64,000 bases of DNA from Arthrobacter pullicola (GTDB lineage Bacteria; Actinomycetota; Actinomycetes; Actinomycetales; Micrococcaceae), in NCBI RefSeq assembly GCF_014836875.1, contig NZ_JACSQC010000009.1, positions 1 to 64,000 on the forward strand. Direction: 5' to 3'. A program made the position numbers and the translations under genes. This document shows, piece after piece, positions 9,180 to 18,093 of the stretch. The first letter of the stretch is position 1; each line of letters begins with the position of its first letter. The notes under the pieces are model-generated. The model was not told where the DNA came from. It searched no databases and was given only the letters and a program-made list of their open reading frames with translations.

Positions 9180-9782
9180 ATTAGCGTTTCATCGCGGTCA
9201 CATCCGAGTTCCCCCTTGGCAGTCAATGTCAAGGATCTCGGGCGCAGCCCGGGAACCATGCGGACAATGCATGAGCATCTGCCGGCACCGAAAGACTTCG
9301 GTGTTGCGCTGATCGGCGTACCCGTGGGATCGGACATTGAGCTCGATCTGCGGTTTGAGGCCGTGCACGAAGGGATTTTGGTATCAGGAAACGCGGTTGT
9401 CCCAGTCCGGGGCGAGTGCGGCCGGTGCCTGACGCCCATCGCGTACGACCAGGACGTCGATGTGCAGGAACTCTTCTACTACGAGGACGCTGAGTCCTTC
9501 GGAGAAGAAGAGGAAGAAGAGCAACGCCGGATCGAGCGAGATGTCATCGATCTTGAACCGGTTTTGCGGGACGCAGTGGTCACCACCCTGCCGTTCCAGC
9601 CGGTGTGCCGGGAAGACTGCGAAGGTCTTTGCCCCGATTGCGGGGTGCGCCTTGAGGAGGATCCGGGTCACCACCATGAAGTCGTGGATCCTCGCTGGGC
9701 AGCCCTTGCCGGGTTGACTGGCACCGCCGCTGACAACGAAGCGGCAAAAAGTACAGAGTCAGACGAGAGAGAAGAGAGTTAG
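9180..9782 (+). CDS. DUF177/YceD family protein (23S rRNA accumulation), apparent ATT start
   Basis: YceD-family proteins precede rpmF in most bacteria and are needed for 23S rRNA accumulation. Visible features are CGRCLTPI, an acidic run EEEEEEQ, then [16 protein letters not shown], a probable four-Cys metal site. There is no in-frame ATG/GTG before residue 13. A TTG at 9216 has no ribosome-binding site, whereas AGGAG at 9170-9174 stands 5 bases before an in-frame ATT at 9180. I therefore start there, adding [11 protein letters not shown] before LAVNVKDLG. If wrong, the gene runs 9216-9782 (188 aa). rpmF follows after 2 bases. Confidence 0.85.
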   Translation: MSVSSRSHPSSPLAVNVKDLGRSPGTMRTMHEHLPAPKDFGVALIGVPVGSDIELDLRFEAVHEGILVSGNAVVPVRGECGRCLTPIAYDQDVDVQELFYYEDAESFGEEEEEEQRRIERDVIDLEPVLRDAVVTTLPFQPVCREDCEGLCPDCGVRLEEDPGHHHEVVDPRWAALAGLTGTAADNEAAKSTESDEREES

Positions 9783-9784
9783 TC

Positions 9785-9988
9785 GTGGCTGTTCCCAAGC
9801 GGAAAATGTCCCGCTCGAATACGCGTGCACGCCGGTCCCAGTGGAAGGCAACTGCGCCCAACCTGGTGAAGACCGTTGAGAACGGCCGCGTAACCTACAG
9901 CCTGCCCCATCAGGCCAAGGTCGTAACCGACTCCGCAGGCACTGCGCTGTTCCTTGAATACAAGGGCCGCAAGGTAGCGGACGTCTAA
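9785..9988 (+). CDS. rpmF: 50S ribosomal protein L32
   Basis: A 67-residue basic protein beginning [20 protein letters not shown], the standard L32 N-terminus, with a GTG start two bases after the DUF177 stop. The Zn-binding cysteines of some L32 forms are absent (it has none), so this is the Zn-independent form. Co-transcribed with the DUF177 gene. Confidence 0.97.
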   Translation: MAVPKRKMSRSNTRARRSQWKATAPNLVKTVENGRVTYSLPHQAKVVTDSAGTALFLEYKGRKVADV

Positions 9989-9991
9989 GAC

Positions 9992-10048
9992 CAGTGTTTA
10001 CCCCTTTTCCGTCTGTCCTCTGAGGACATTCGTTGAAGGGGCACACTG
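9992..10048 (+). promoter_or_regulatory. Three-tier stem-loop between rpmF and rnc, candidate RNase III target
   Basis: Pairing tiers, all perfect: CAGTGT 9992-9997 with ACACTG 10043-10048; CCCCTT 10001-10006 with AAGGGG 10036-10041; TGTCC 10014-10018 with GGACA 10024-10028 around a TCTGA loop. It ends 22 bases before the rnc start. RNase III is known to control its own mRNA by cutting a 5' stem-loop in Escherichia coli and Streptomyces; that this hairpin does so is inference. Confidence 0.5.
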
Positions 10049-10070
10049 CTTTTCGGGGCGATCTCAGCAC

Positions 10071-10778
10071 GTGAAGAATACTGAAGAGCTTCAGAAGCGT
10101 CTCGGCGTCGACATCGATGCCGGGACGCTTCGTCTTGCGCTCACACACCGGTCCTACGCCTACGAACACGGCGGGATCCCGACCAACGAACGCCTCGAGT
10201 TCCTTGGGGATTCCATTCTCGGTTTCTCCATCACCGACGCGCTGTACCGGGACAACCCCGACCTCTCCGAAGGGGAGCTGGCCAAGCGCCGCTCCTCCGT
10301 CGTGAGCACCAAGGCGCTTGCCTCAGTTGCCCGCCAGCTGCAGCTTGGAGATTTCATCCTGCTGGGACAGGGCGAGAAGCTGACGAACGGCAAGGACAAA
10401 TCCTCCATCCTGGCCGACACCACCGAAGCCCTGATTGGTGCGGTGTACCTGTGCCACGGGATCGAGACGGCCCGCGCCATGGTGATGCGGCTGATCGGTC
10501 CGCTGCTGCACGACGCAGACACCCTGGGCGCCGGAACCGACTGGAAAACCAGCATCCAGGAAATCGCTGCCGCCCGGAAACTCGGCGACATCGAATACCG
10601 GGTTACCGGCACCGGACCGGACCATTCCCGCAGCTTCGTGGCTGTCCTGCACATCGGCGGCCAGGCTTACGGCACCGGCAGCGGACGCTCCAAGAAAGAC
10701 GCTGAGCAGGAAGCCGCAGCAGACACCTGCCGCCGGCTGAACGATACCGGCGTGCGTCCGGTCACCCCCTCCGTCTAG
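10071..10778 (+). CDS. rnc: Ribonuclease III
   Basis: RNase III cleaves double-stranded RNA in rRNA and mRNA processing. The 235 residues contain the signature [11 protein letters not shown] (40-50), the second catalytic acidic cluster at [12 protein letters not shown], and a C-terminal double-stranded RNA-binding domain with the [14 protein letters not shown] end motif. The start is GTG at 10071. A strong stem-loop lies directly upstream and mutM 11 bases downstream. Confidence 0.97.
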   Translation: MKNTEELQKRLGVDIDAGTLRLALTHRSYAYEHGGIPTNERLEFLGDSILGFSITDALYRDNPDLSEGELAKRRSSVVSTKALASVARQLQLGDFILLGQGEKLTNGKDKSSILADTTEALIGAVYLCHGIETARAMVMRLIGPLLHDADTLGAGTDWKTSIQEIAAARKLGDIEYRVTGTGPDHSRSFVAVLHIGGQAYGTGSGRSKKDAEQEAAADTCRRLNDTGVRPVTPSV

Positions 10779-10789
10779 CAGATCCGCCC

Positions 10790-11755
10790 ATGCCGGAACT
10801 TCCCGAAGTTGAGGTTGTGCGCCGCGGCCTGGCCCGGTGGGTACGGGGACGGAACATCGACGCCGCAGAGGTCCTGGACCCGCGCTCCGTCCGGCGGCAC
10901 GCCCCGGGGCCGGATGATCTGCGGGCAAACCTGGAAGGCGCCCGCGTCCTGGACGTGGTCCGGCGCGGCAAGTTCCTGTGGATGCCGCTGGTCGAGGCCG
11001 GTGATGACGCCGGTGCCGTTCCTCCCTTCGCCCTCATGGCGCACCTGGGCATGAGCGGCCAGCTGCTGATGGAAGACCCGGCGCTGCCGGACGAGAAACA
11101 CCTCAAAATCCGGCTGACCCTCAGCCCCGCCACGGACACCGACGGGTCACCCATGCCCACCGAACTCAGATTCGTGGACCAGCGCATCTTCGGCGGGATG
11201 TTCCTTGCCGATCTGGAGCCGACTCCGGACGGCGCGCCGGGCGGGCTCTCCGAAACCGGAATGCCGCTGCTGCCCTCTGAAGCCGCGCACATAGCCCGTG
11301 ATCCGCTGGACCCGGCGTTCTCCTTCGACGAGTTCTACCGCAGGCTGCGTTCCCGCCGTACCGGAATCAAACGGGCACTGCTGGACCAGGGGCTGATCTC
11401 CGGCGTGGGGAACATCTACGCCGATGAAGCGCTCTGGAGCGCCAAAATCCACTTCGCCCGGCCCACGGACACCATGCGCCGTGCCGACGCCCTGCGGCTG
11501 GTGGAGACCGCACGGGACGTGATGACACGGGCGCTGGCCGCGGGCGGCACCAGCTTCGATTCCCTCTACGTCAACGTGAACGGAGCATCGGGGTACTTCG
11601 CCCGGTCCCTGAACGCCTACGGACGGGAAGGCGAGCCCTGCCTGCGCTGCGCCGAAGCCAGCCGCACCACGCTCATCCGCCGGGATTCCTTCATGAACCG
11701 GTCCTCCTACAGCTGCCCGGTGTGCCAGCCCAAGCCCCGCAACGGACGCTGGTAA
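10790..11755 (+). CDS. mutM: Formamidopyrimidine-DNA glycosylase
   Basis: MutM (Fpg) removes 8-oxoguanine and formamidopyrimidines and nicks the abasic site. The mature N-terminus [13 protein letters not shown] carries catalytic Pro2 and Glu3, the helix-two-turn-helix region includes [18 protein letters not shown], and a C-terminal zinc finger has CLRC and CPVC pairs. At 321 residues it is somewhat longer than the common 270-290, with insertions in the first domain. It follows rnc, as in most actinobacteria. Confidence 0.96.
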   Translation: MPELPEVEVVRRGLARWVRGRNIDAAEVLDPRSVRRHAPGPDDLRANLEGARVLDVVRRGKFLWMPLVEAGDDAGAVPPFALMAHLGMSGQLLMEDPALPDEKHLKIRLTLSPATDTDGSPMPTELRFVDQRIFGGMFLADLEPTPDGAPGGLSETGMPLLPSEAAHIARDPLDPAFSFDEFYRRLRSRRTGIKRALLDQGLISGVGNIYADEALWSAKIHFARPTDTMRRADALRLVETARDVMTRALAAGGTSFDSLYVNVNGASGYFARSLNAYGREGEPCLRCAEASRTTLIRRDSFMNRSSYSCPVCQPKPRNGRW

Positions 11756-11801
11756 CCCCTCCCGGCGCCTGACGCGGGACGTCTGAGGCCTGGCAGTCCG
11801 C

Positions 11802-12293
11802 TCAGCGCAGGACCTCGATGAGGACCACCCACGCGAAGGCCGCCCCCGCGATCACGCCGAGGATTGCCCCGGCCCCCAGCCAGGCCAGCCCGGCGCCGTC
11901 GTCCATCAGGAGCAGGACCGCGCCCGCCGCATAGGCGGCAACCGGGGCCAGGAGCAGGAGAGCCTTAGGGAACCGCGTCCCGCGGGGCGCGCCGGAGCTG
12001 CGGTACACGGAGCCGACGGCGCGGATCACCACCACGGCCAGCGCGGCGGTGCCAAGCGCTGTCTCGGCGCCGTAGGCCCAGAGCGGCTGGCCGGGGACCA
12101 AGCCGAGCGCGCACACCACCAGCGCCAGCGTGAGCGTAGCAACGGCTGCTGCGGCACGGGACGGGAGCGGTTCCGCGGCGAGAATATCCTTGATATTCAC
12201 CGACATCGCCACGATCAGCAGCCCCACCAGCGCCGCCGTGCCGCCCAGCATGGCCACGTTGAACTCACTCCAGGCTTCCAGCGGGGATTCCAT
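11802..12293 (-). CDS. Five-span membrane protein of unknown function
   Basis: A 163-residue, strongly hydrophobic protein with about five membrane segments, starting at residues 13-32, 49-67, 72-90, 111-127 and 136-160. No catalytic or binding motif is visible and I do not recognise a family. It lies between the 3' end of mutM and the leftward hydrolase gene, with the same orientation as the ole operon but 50 bases from it. Confidence 0.7.
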   Translation of the reverse strand: MESPLEAWSEFNVAMLGGTAALVGLLIVAMSVNIKDILAAEPLPSRAAAAVATLTLALVVCALGLVPGQPLWAYGAETALGTAALAVVVIRAVGSVYRSSGAPRGTRFPKALLLLAPVAAYAAGAVLLLMDDGAGLAWLGAGAILGVIAGAAFAWVVLIEVLR

Positions 12294-12343
12294 GCCAGCA
12301 CACTGTAGCGTGCACGGCCGGTGTTCTCAGCCGTGCCGGCGCG

Positions 12344-13171
12344 TTAGCTGCCGCGCAGCTCCGCAACCAGGGCGTCGTTGTAGACCGGCCAGGCTTCCGC
12401 TGCCCAGGGACCAAAGTCCCGGTCTGTGAGGGCGACGGCGGCTGCCTGCAGCTCGGGGTCCACCCACAGGAACGTGCCGGACTGCCCGAAGTGCCCGAAC
12501 GTGCGCGGCGAATTGGTGCTCCCGGTCCAGTGCGGGGACTTGCTGCCCCGGATTTCGAACCCCAGCCCCCAGTCGTTCTCCTTCTGCCGGCCGAAACCCG
12601 GCAGGACTCCGGCGAGACCCGGATAAACGACCGTGGTCGCCGCGGCCAGCGACTCCGGCGTGATCAGCCGGGGCGCCTGCAGCTCCGCGGCGAACCGGGC
12701 CAGATCCGCGGCGGTGGAAACGGCGCCGGCCGCCGGAGAGCCCTCCAACGTGGTGTCCGCCATCCCCAGGGGCGCCAGCACGGCCTCCTGGAGATAGTCG
12801 GCAAACCCAATGCCGGTGGCCTCCTCCAGTGCCTCGGCCAGGACCTCGAAACCGGCATTGGAGTACAGCCGCCGCGTGCCCGGTTCGTACCGGACGGTAC
12901 GGTCCCCGAAGTCGTAGCCGCCGGTGTGGGCCAGCAGGTGGGCGATCGTGGAACCGGGCGGCCCGGCGGGATCATCGAGGACCACGGCTTCCTCTACGAG
13001 CGCAACCTGGAAGGCGTACGCCGTCAGCAGCTTGGTCACGGAGGCCAGTGGAAAGCGCCGGCCCTGGTCGCCGTCGGCCCCCAGCACGGTGCCGTCGGCG
13101 GCGATGACAGCCGCGGCGGCGTGCTCGGCGGGCCAGTCCTGGATTAGTGCTGTGCTTTTCATCCCTGCCAT
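12344..13171 (-). CDS. Serine hydrolase, beta-lactamase/esterase class C fold
   Basis: A 275-residue penicillin-binding/beta-lactamase-like protein: SVTK (about 44-47) is the SxxK nucleophile motif, YSNAG gives the Tyr-x-Asn motif, and a C-terminal FGHFGQSGT replaces KTG. There is no signal peptide, so it is probably a cytoplasmic esterase or peptidase rather than a true beta-lactamase. It starts one base after the oleD stop; a second ATG at 13162 is also possible. This spacing makes it a probable last gene of the ole operon, though no role in alkene synthesis is known. Confidence 0.85.
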   Translation of the reverse strand: MAGMKSTALIQDWPAEHAAAAVIAADGTVLGADGDQGRRFPLASVTKLLTAYAFQVALVEEAVVLDDPAGPPGSTIAHLLAHTGGYDFGDRTVRYEPGTRRLYSNAGFEVLAEALEEATGIGFADYLQEAVLAPLGMADTTLEGSPAAGAVSTAADLARFAAELQAPRLITPESLAAATTVVYPGLAGVLPGFGRQKENDWGLGFEIRGSKSPHWTGSTNSPRTFGHFGQSGTFLWVDPELQAAAVALTDRDFGPWAAEAWPVYNDALVAELRGS

Positions 13172-13172
13172 C

Positions 13173-14201
13173 CTATGACGTCGGCCGGCTGGTGCTGTCC
13201 GGCACCGGCGCGGCCGTGCCGCCGTAGTGGGCGGCCAGGCGGCGCATACCCTCGTCGATGGAGACCTCGGGCGTCCAGTCCAGCACCTTGCGGGTGTGGC
13301 GCTGATCGAACCAGTGCGAGGTGGAGAGCTGCTCGGCCAGGAACCGGGTCATCGGGGGCTCATCGTGGACCAGGCCGCGCGCGCCGGCCGCCAGCCAGGC
13401 CTTCTCGATGATGCTTCCCGCGCCTCTGGCCAGCCAGCCCGGGACGCTGAACCCCGGTGCACGGACGCCGCCGGCGGCACAGATACCGGCCATCAGCTCG
13501 CCGACGGTGCGCGGCTGGCCGTTCGTGACCACCAGCGCCTGCCCGTGGGCGTGCTCCATCCGTTCCAGCCCGCGGACGATCGCCGCGGCGGCGTTGTCCA
13601 CGTAGGTGGTGTCGATGAGGGCCGCTCCGCCGTCCAGCAGGGGCAGCCGGCCGGAGCGCGCCCGGTCGATCACGCGTTCCACCAGCTGGGTATCACCGGG
13701 GCCCCAGACGACGTGGGGACGGATCGCGGTGACCCGGAAGTCCGGCGAGTCAGCCGCCAGGGCCAGCAGTTCCGCCGCGGCCTTGGACCGGGCGTAGTAG
13801 CCGCGGGCCTGGTCCGGATCGGCCTGCCCGGCGCCGGCTCCGGCGATCGGCTCGCCGAAGTGGGCCACGGAGGGGGAGGAGACGAAGACCAGGTCACGGA
13901 CCCCGGCGGCGCGCGCGGCGGCCAGGATGTTGCGGGTGCCCTCGATGTTGGTTGCTTCGAACTCGGACCACGCGCCGGTGAAAGACACCTTGGCCGCGAG
14001 GTGCACGACGGCGTCCATTCCCGCTACGGCCCGTGCCACGGCGGCCGGGTCGGTCACCGAGCCGGCCACCGATTCCAGACCGGAACCGGCTGCCGGCCGG
14101 CGCTGGAAGGTGCGGACCTGATGCCCGCGGTCGGCCAGCAGCTGGGCGACGGCGCCGCCGAGCAGGCCGCTGGCGCCGGTGACGAGGATACGCCGGCTCA
14201 T
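13173..14201 (-). CDS. oleD: 2-alkyl-3-oxoalkanoate reductase OleD
   Basis: OleD reduces the beta-keto acid made by OleA to a beta-hydroxy acid with NADPH. The 342-residue extended SDR shows TGASGLLGG (8-16), a YYARSKAA catalytic Tyr-Lys pair, and HVVWGPGDTQL, typical of 3-beta-HSD-like reductases. Its ATG overlaps the oleBC stop by four bases (ATGA), so the two are translationally coupled. Context with oleA and oleBC fixes the assignment. Confidence 0.92.
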   Translation of the reverse strand: MSRRILVTGASGLLGGAVAQLLADRGHQVRTFQRRPAAGSGLESVAGSVTDPAAVARAVAGMDAVVHLAAKVSFTGAWSEFEATNIEGTRNILAAARAAGVRDLVFVSSPSVAHFGEPIAGAGAGQADPDQARGYYARSKAAAELLALAADSPDFRVTAIRPHVVWGPGDTQLVERVIDRARSGRLPLLDGGAALIDTTYVDNAAAAIVRGLERMEHAHGQALVVTNGQPRTVGELMAGICAAGGVRAPGFSVPGWLARGAGSIIEKAWLAAGARGLVHDEPPMTRFLAEQLSTSHWFDQRHTRKVLDWTPEVSIDEGMRRLAAHYGGTAAPVPDSTSRPTS

Positions 14202-16861
14202 CGCCGGGCTCCCGGTGCGCTGATCCGTCCGCCGGCCAGGACCTTCGCGGCCCAGTCGCCAAGGGCGGCGCGGTCGATTTTGGAGTTGTGCCGGATGTCG
14301 GTGGGCATCTGCGGCAGCACCAGCACCGCGGCGAGGTCCAGCCCGCAGGCTGCGGCGACGGCGTTCCGGACAGCCGCTGCCGTTTCCTGATCGGCCGGCC
14401 CTGCCCTTCGGGTGCCGCCGGCGGGTTCAATGACCGCCACCGGCACCTGTGCTCCGGCGGGGCCGACGCCGACCAGGGCGGCAAGCCGCACCGCCGGTAC
14501 GCTCTCGGCAGCCTGCTCCGCCGCGACCGGTGTGACCGGACCGGCGGCCGTGGTGAGCACGTGCCCCAGCCGGCCTTCGACCCAGAGGCGGCCGTCGGCG
14601 TCGAAATGGCCCACGTCCCCGGTCCGGTGCCAGCCGGGCACCGAGGAACTGTGCTCTTCGGTGATCCAAAGCCTGTCGTACCGGTCCTTCACGTGCGGGG
14701 CGCTGACCAGGATTTCCCCGGTGACATCCGCAGCGTCGGAGAGCCCGGTTCCGGCGGAGCCGTCCTCGGCCAGCGGGGCGATGGCCACCCGGGCGCCGGC
14801 GACGGCGGTCCCCACGCAGACACCGTTGCCGGTGCCGGCCTTGCGGATCTGCTCCAGGCTGATGTCGGTGACCGGCAGGGCCTCGGTCATGCCGTACGGG
14901 GTGTGCAGGGCAGCCTGCGGTACCAGCAGCTGGACCCGGCTCAGCAGTGCTTCCGGAATCGGTGCGCCGGCGGAAAGCAGCAGGTCCACTCCGGCCAGCG
15001 CGGCACGCTGCGCCGCGTTGAGCTCATCCGCCGTGGCCAGGACGTTGGCCAAAGCGGCCGGAGACGCGAACACCGTGGTGGCATTCACGGCGGCTGCTGC
15101 GTCCGCCAGCGCCCGGGCGCTGAGCGTGCGCGGCGCGGTGACGTCCATGTCCGGGGTCACCGATGTGGCACCGAGGGCCGGGCCCAGCAGCGCGAACGGG
15201 GCGAAGCCGGCCACCAGTGAGGAACCGGCCCGCAGGTCGTAGGTCTCCTTCAGGGTGTCCCGCATCGCGGCGAGACGGCGGTGGGTGTACACGGCGCCCT
15301 TAGCCGGTCCGGTGGAACCGGAAGTGAAGAGGACGGCGGCATCGGCGTCGGGGTCCGTGCGGTAGTCCGGAACCGGCTGGCCGGTGCCTGCCTGCACCAG
15401 CTCCGAAACCGTGTGCTCCACGCCCAGCAGCCTGCGCCGCAGGGGCGCGGCTTCGCCGGCCAGGATCCGCTGCCCGGGCCAGCCGAAGAGCCGGGCTCCG
15501 GTGATGGCCCGTTCGATTCCCACGATGAACTGCGGTCCGGCGCCCTTGATGGCCCGGCTCAGGCCCTTGGTGCCCAGCCCGGCGTCCGCCACCACCACCA
15601 CGGCGCCCAGGCGCAGGCAGGCGTAGATCAGCGAGGTCAGCTCGATGCCGGGCGGCACCAGCAGGTTCACCCGGTCGCCCGGACGGACGCCGATTCCGGC
15701 GAGCCCCGCGGCGAGGGCATCAACCCGGACGGCGAGCTGTTTCCAGGAAAGAACCTTAGGAGCAGCAGGGGCGGCTGCGTCACCGCCGGAGGTGGCCGGA
15801 GCCATGTCGACGACGGCGGGGGAGTCATCCCCGGAGCGCTCGTCCAGTTCCGCGAGCATGGGCCGGAAGGGGACCTGCGCGGCACCGGTTTCTGCGGAGG
15901 ATGCTGCGGTGGTTCCCGCGGTGGCGCTGGGCGCGCTGACATTTTGCTGCAGCCAGCTGAACACGGGGGAAGCGATGTCCCGGTCTTCGGGCAGCAGATG
16001 GCCGGCGCCTTCGAACCGGTGCACATCGGCGTGCGGCAGCCGCCCGATCAGGTCCCGCAGGTAACGGTCGGAGAACACCGGGTCCTTGGGGCCCCACAGG
16101 GCCAGGGCGGGGACGTTGAGCCGGCGGATTCCTTCCGCAACCCGGGTCAGGGCCCGGTAACTGGGATGGGCTTCGTCCGCGGGAATATCCGCCACGAAGT
16201 TCCCGACGCCGGCGCGCCGCGGGGTTCCGCGGTACGGTGCGGCAAAGGCGCGGCGGACCTCCGGTGCCAGTGCCGGCTGGGCCAGGGCATGGGTGACCCG
16301 GAGGAAGGCATCGGTGCTGACGGTGCCCCAGCCATGCACGGCGGGATGAAGCGCCAGCCGGAGGGCCGGCGGAAGCGAGAATCCGGCGGGGTGCACGGCG
16401 GTGTTGGTCAGGACCACCCCGGCCAGCTGGCTGCGGTGCGCCAGCGCCCAGCCCAGGGAGATGATGCCGCCCCAGTCGTGGCCCACGGTGACCACCGGTC
16501 CGTCCAGCTCCAGGGCCGTGGTGAGGTCGGAGAGATCGCTGATCCGGTCCGCCAGCCGCCGGAAGGTGCCGGTGCGGGCCGAGTAGCCCATGTCCAGCTG
16601 GTCAACGGCGATGACCCGCCAGGGGCGTTCGGCGGTGCTGCCGGCAGCGGCCAGCGTCCGCCAGAGGTAGGACCAGGTGGGGTTGCCGTGCACGCAGAGC
16701 AGGGTGCCGGCCGGTTCCACGCCCCGGGCCTCGAGGTCCGGCGCGTTGTCGAGCAGATGCCACTTGTGGTGTGTTCCGGGGCGGTCGACGGCGGCGGTGG
16801 AGGGAACGTGGACATAGCGGGACCAGGCGGCCGGAACACCGGGCCAGAGTTCAGCTACCAC
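14198..16861 (-). CDS. oleBC: OleBC fusion: beta-lactone decarboxylase plus beta-lactone synthetase
   Basis: A natural fusion of two alkene-pathway enzymes. Residues 1-300 are an alpha/beta hydrolase of the haloalkane-dehalogenase type (HGNPTWSYLWR, then GHDWGGIIS with the nucleophile Asp), corresponding to OleB, which turns a cis-beta-lactone into alkene and CO2. After a linker, residues about 360-880 are an adenylate-forming enzyme (FTSGSTGPAKGAVYTH, a YGMTEALPVTD segment, TGDVGHFD), corresponding to OleC. The start is GTG at 16861, overlapping the oleA stop by 7 bases with GGA upstream; an in-frame start at 16909 would lie inside oleA. Fusion is characteristic of Gram-positive ole clusters. 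Confidence 0.94.
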   Translation of the reverse strand: MVAELWPGVPAAWSRYVHVPSTAAVDRPGTHHKWHLLDNAPDLEARGVEPAGTLLCVHGNPTWSYLWRTLAAAGSTAERPWRVIAVDQLDMGYSARTGTFRRLADRISDLSDLTTALELDGPVVTVGHDWGGIISLGWALAHRSQLAGVVLTNTAVHPAGFSLPPALRLALHPAVHGWGTVSTDAFLRVTHALAQPALAPEVRRAFAAPYRGTPRRAGVGNFVADIPADEAHPSYRALTRVAEGIRRLNVPALALWGPKDPVFSDRYLRDLIGRLPHADVHRFEGAGHLLPEDRDIASPVFSWLQQNVSAPSATAGTTAASSAETGAAQVPFRPMLAELDERSGDDSPAVVDMAPATSGGDAAAPAAPKVLSWKQLAVRVDALAAGLAGIGVRPGDRVNLLVPPGIELTSLIYACLRLGAVVVVADAGLGTKGLSRAIKGAGPQFIVGIERAITGARLFGWPGQRILAGEAAPLRRRLLGVEHTVSELVQAGTGQPVPDYRTDPDADAAVLFTSGSTGPAKGAVYTHRRLAAMRDTLKETYDLRAGSSLVAGFAPFALLGPALGATSVTPDMDVTAPRTLSARALADAAAAVNATTVFASPAALANVLATADELNAAQRAALAGVDLLLSAGAPIPEALLSRVQLLVPQAALHTPYGMTEALPVTDISLEQIRKAGTGNGVCVGTAVAGARVAIAPLAEDGSAGTGLSDAADVTGEILVSAPHVKDRYDRLWITEEHSSSVPGWHRTGDVGHFDADGRLWVEGRLGHVLTTAAGPVTPVAAEQAAESVPAVRLAALVGVGPAGAQVPVAVIEPAGGTRRAGPADQETAAAVRNAVAAACGLDLAAVLVLPQMPTDIRHNSKIDRAALGDWAAKVLAGGRISAPGARR

Positions 16862-17880
16862 GCGATTTCCATCATGGTGGTGTTCAGGCCGGAGCCAACG
16901 CCCATACACAGCACCCGGTCACCCGGGGCCAGGGTCTTGGATTCCTGCGCCAGGGTCATGGGCAGGGAGGCGGGCCCCACATTGCCCCAGCGGGGGAAGG
17001 TGATCGGCACCCGTTCACGGTCCAGGTCCACTGCCTTGATGATCGCGTTGGTGTAGGAATTGGACACCTGGTGGGTCACGTAGCGGTCCATGCCCTGCCA
17101 GTCCCACCCGTTCCCCTGGGCTTCATGCCAGGCCGTGACCACCAGCTCCAGTCCGCCGTCGAGCAGGCCCTTGGTGTCGGTGTACATGCCGCCCTCGCTG
17201 CCGACACAGAGTTCGTGGTGCTCGGTTCCGGCCCGGGAGACCCCGCCCAGGATCCGGTGCGAGCCGGGGTGGTCCGCAGCGCGGCCGATCACGGCGGCAG
17301 CGGCGCCGCTGCCCAGGGTCAGGGTGGCGAATTCCCGCAGGTAGTCCTGCCGGGTGGAGTCTTCCCGGTTCAGCCGCCCGAAGGTGGCTTCCTGGACGCC
17401 CTGGGAGTCTTCCCCCGCGACAATCAGCGCGTAGTCGATCTGCCCGGACTCGATCATGTTGGAGGCCATGGTGATTCCGTTCACAAATCCCAGGCAGGCG
17501 TTGGCCAGATCGAAGTTGAGGGCGGAGGAGGGCAGGCCCAGGTGGTGGTGGATCTTGACGGCGACGGACGGCTCCAGGTTCCTGCGCGTCACGGAGGTGT
17601 TGATCAGCAGCCCGATCTGCGACGGCTCCACCCCAGCCTCGGCCATGGCCTTGGCGCCCGCTTCGATGGCGCCGTCTTCGAAGGTGGTGCCCGGCGCCCA
17701 CCAGCGGCGCTCGCTGACCCCTGCCACCCGCTCCAGCAGGCCCTTGGACAACCGCAGCCGCTTCAGGGAGGGAGAAAGCCGCTCATCGAATTCCGGTGAG
17801 CTGACAACGACGGGCGCCTCTACGCTCTTCACGCTCAGGAGTGCGGTGTTGGTGTGATGGAAGTTGAAGTTCCCGCTCAA
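16855..17880 (-). CDS. oleA: Acyl-CoA condensing thiolase OleA
   Basis: OleA joins two fatty acyl-CoAs head to head to give a 2-alkyl-3-ketoacid, the first step of long-chain olefin synthesis. It has the KAS III fold with active-site Cys in DLANACLGFVNG, a His in VTHQVSNSY and a C-terminal GVGSGLNTTMMEIAW. The TTG at 17880 has AGG about 6 bases upstream and gives the usual ~340 residues (341). A TTG at 17904 lacks a ribosome-binding site. The gene is divergent from smc and heads the oleA-oleBC-oleD operon. Confidence 0.93.
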   Translation of the reverse strand: MSGNFNFHHTNTALLSVKSVEAPVVVSSPEFDERLSPSLKRLRLSKGLLERVAGVSERRWWAPGTTFEDGAIEAGAKAMAEAGVEPSQIGLLINTSVTRRNLEPSVAVKIHHHLGLPSSALNFDLANACLGFVNGITMASNMIESGQIDYALIVAGEDSQGVQEATFGRLNREDSTRQDYLREFATLTLGSGAAAAVIGRAADHPGSHRILGGVSRAGTEHHELCVGSEGGMYTDTKGLLDGGLELVVTAWHEAQGNGWDWQGMDRYVTHQVSNSYTNAIIKAVDLDRERVPITFPRWGNVGPASLPMTLAQESKTLAPGDRVLCMGVGSGLNTTMMEIAW

Positions 17881-18093
17881 AATGCCTGCCTTGTCTGCTG
17901 CCAAAAAGATCGCGGTCCGGGCCCGGTTGTAACCCGTAACGGCGCCGCCGAACCATATGATTCTTCTAGAAGCCTACTTTCCTGCCGGGCCCGGAAAGCG
18001 CGAAAGCCCGGATTACGCTCTGCGAGTACTGCGGTTAAGTGTGGGGGAAGCACCGGCTTTAGGGAATCTTCCACAAACGAGAGACAGCGGACA

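Noticed and set aside
15281-17056. A 591-codon plus-strand frame across oleBC
   Set aside because: Composition is Gly/Gln/Arg/His-rich without domains; it mirrors oleBC codons.
17963-17972. CTTCTAGAAG palindrome in the oleA-smc gap as an operator
   Set aside because: Ten bases alone can occur by chance, and no second copy or promoter relation was visible.
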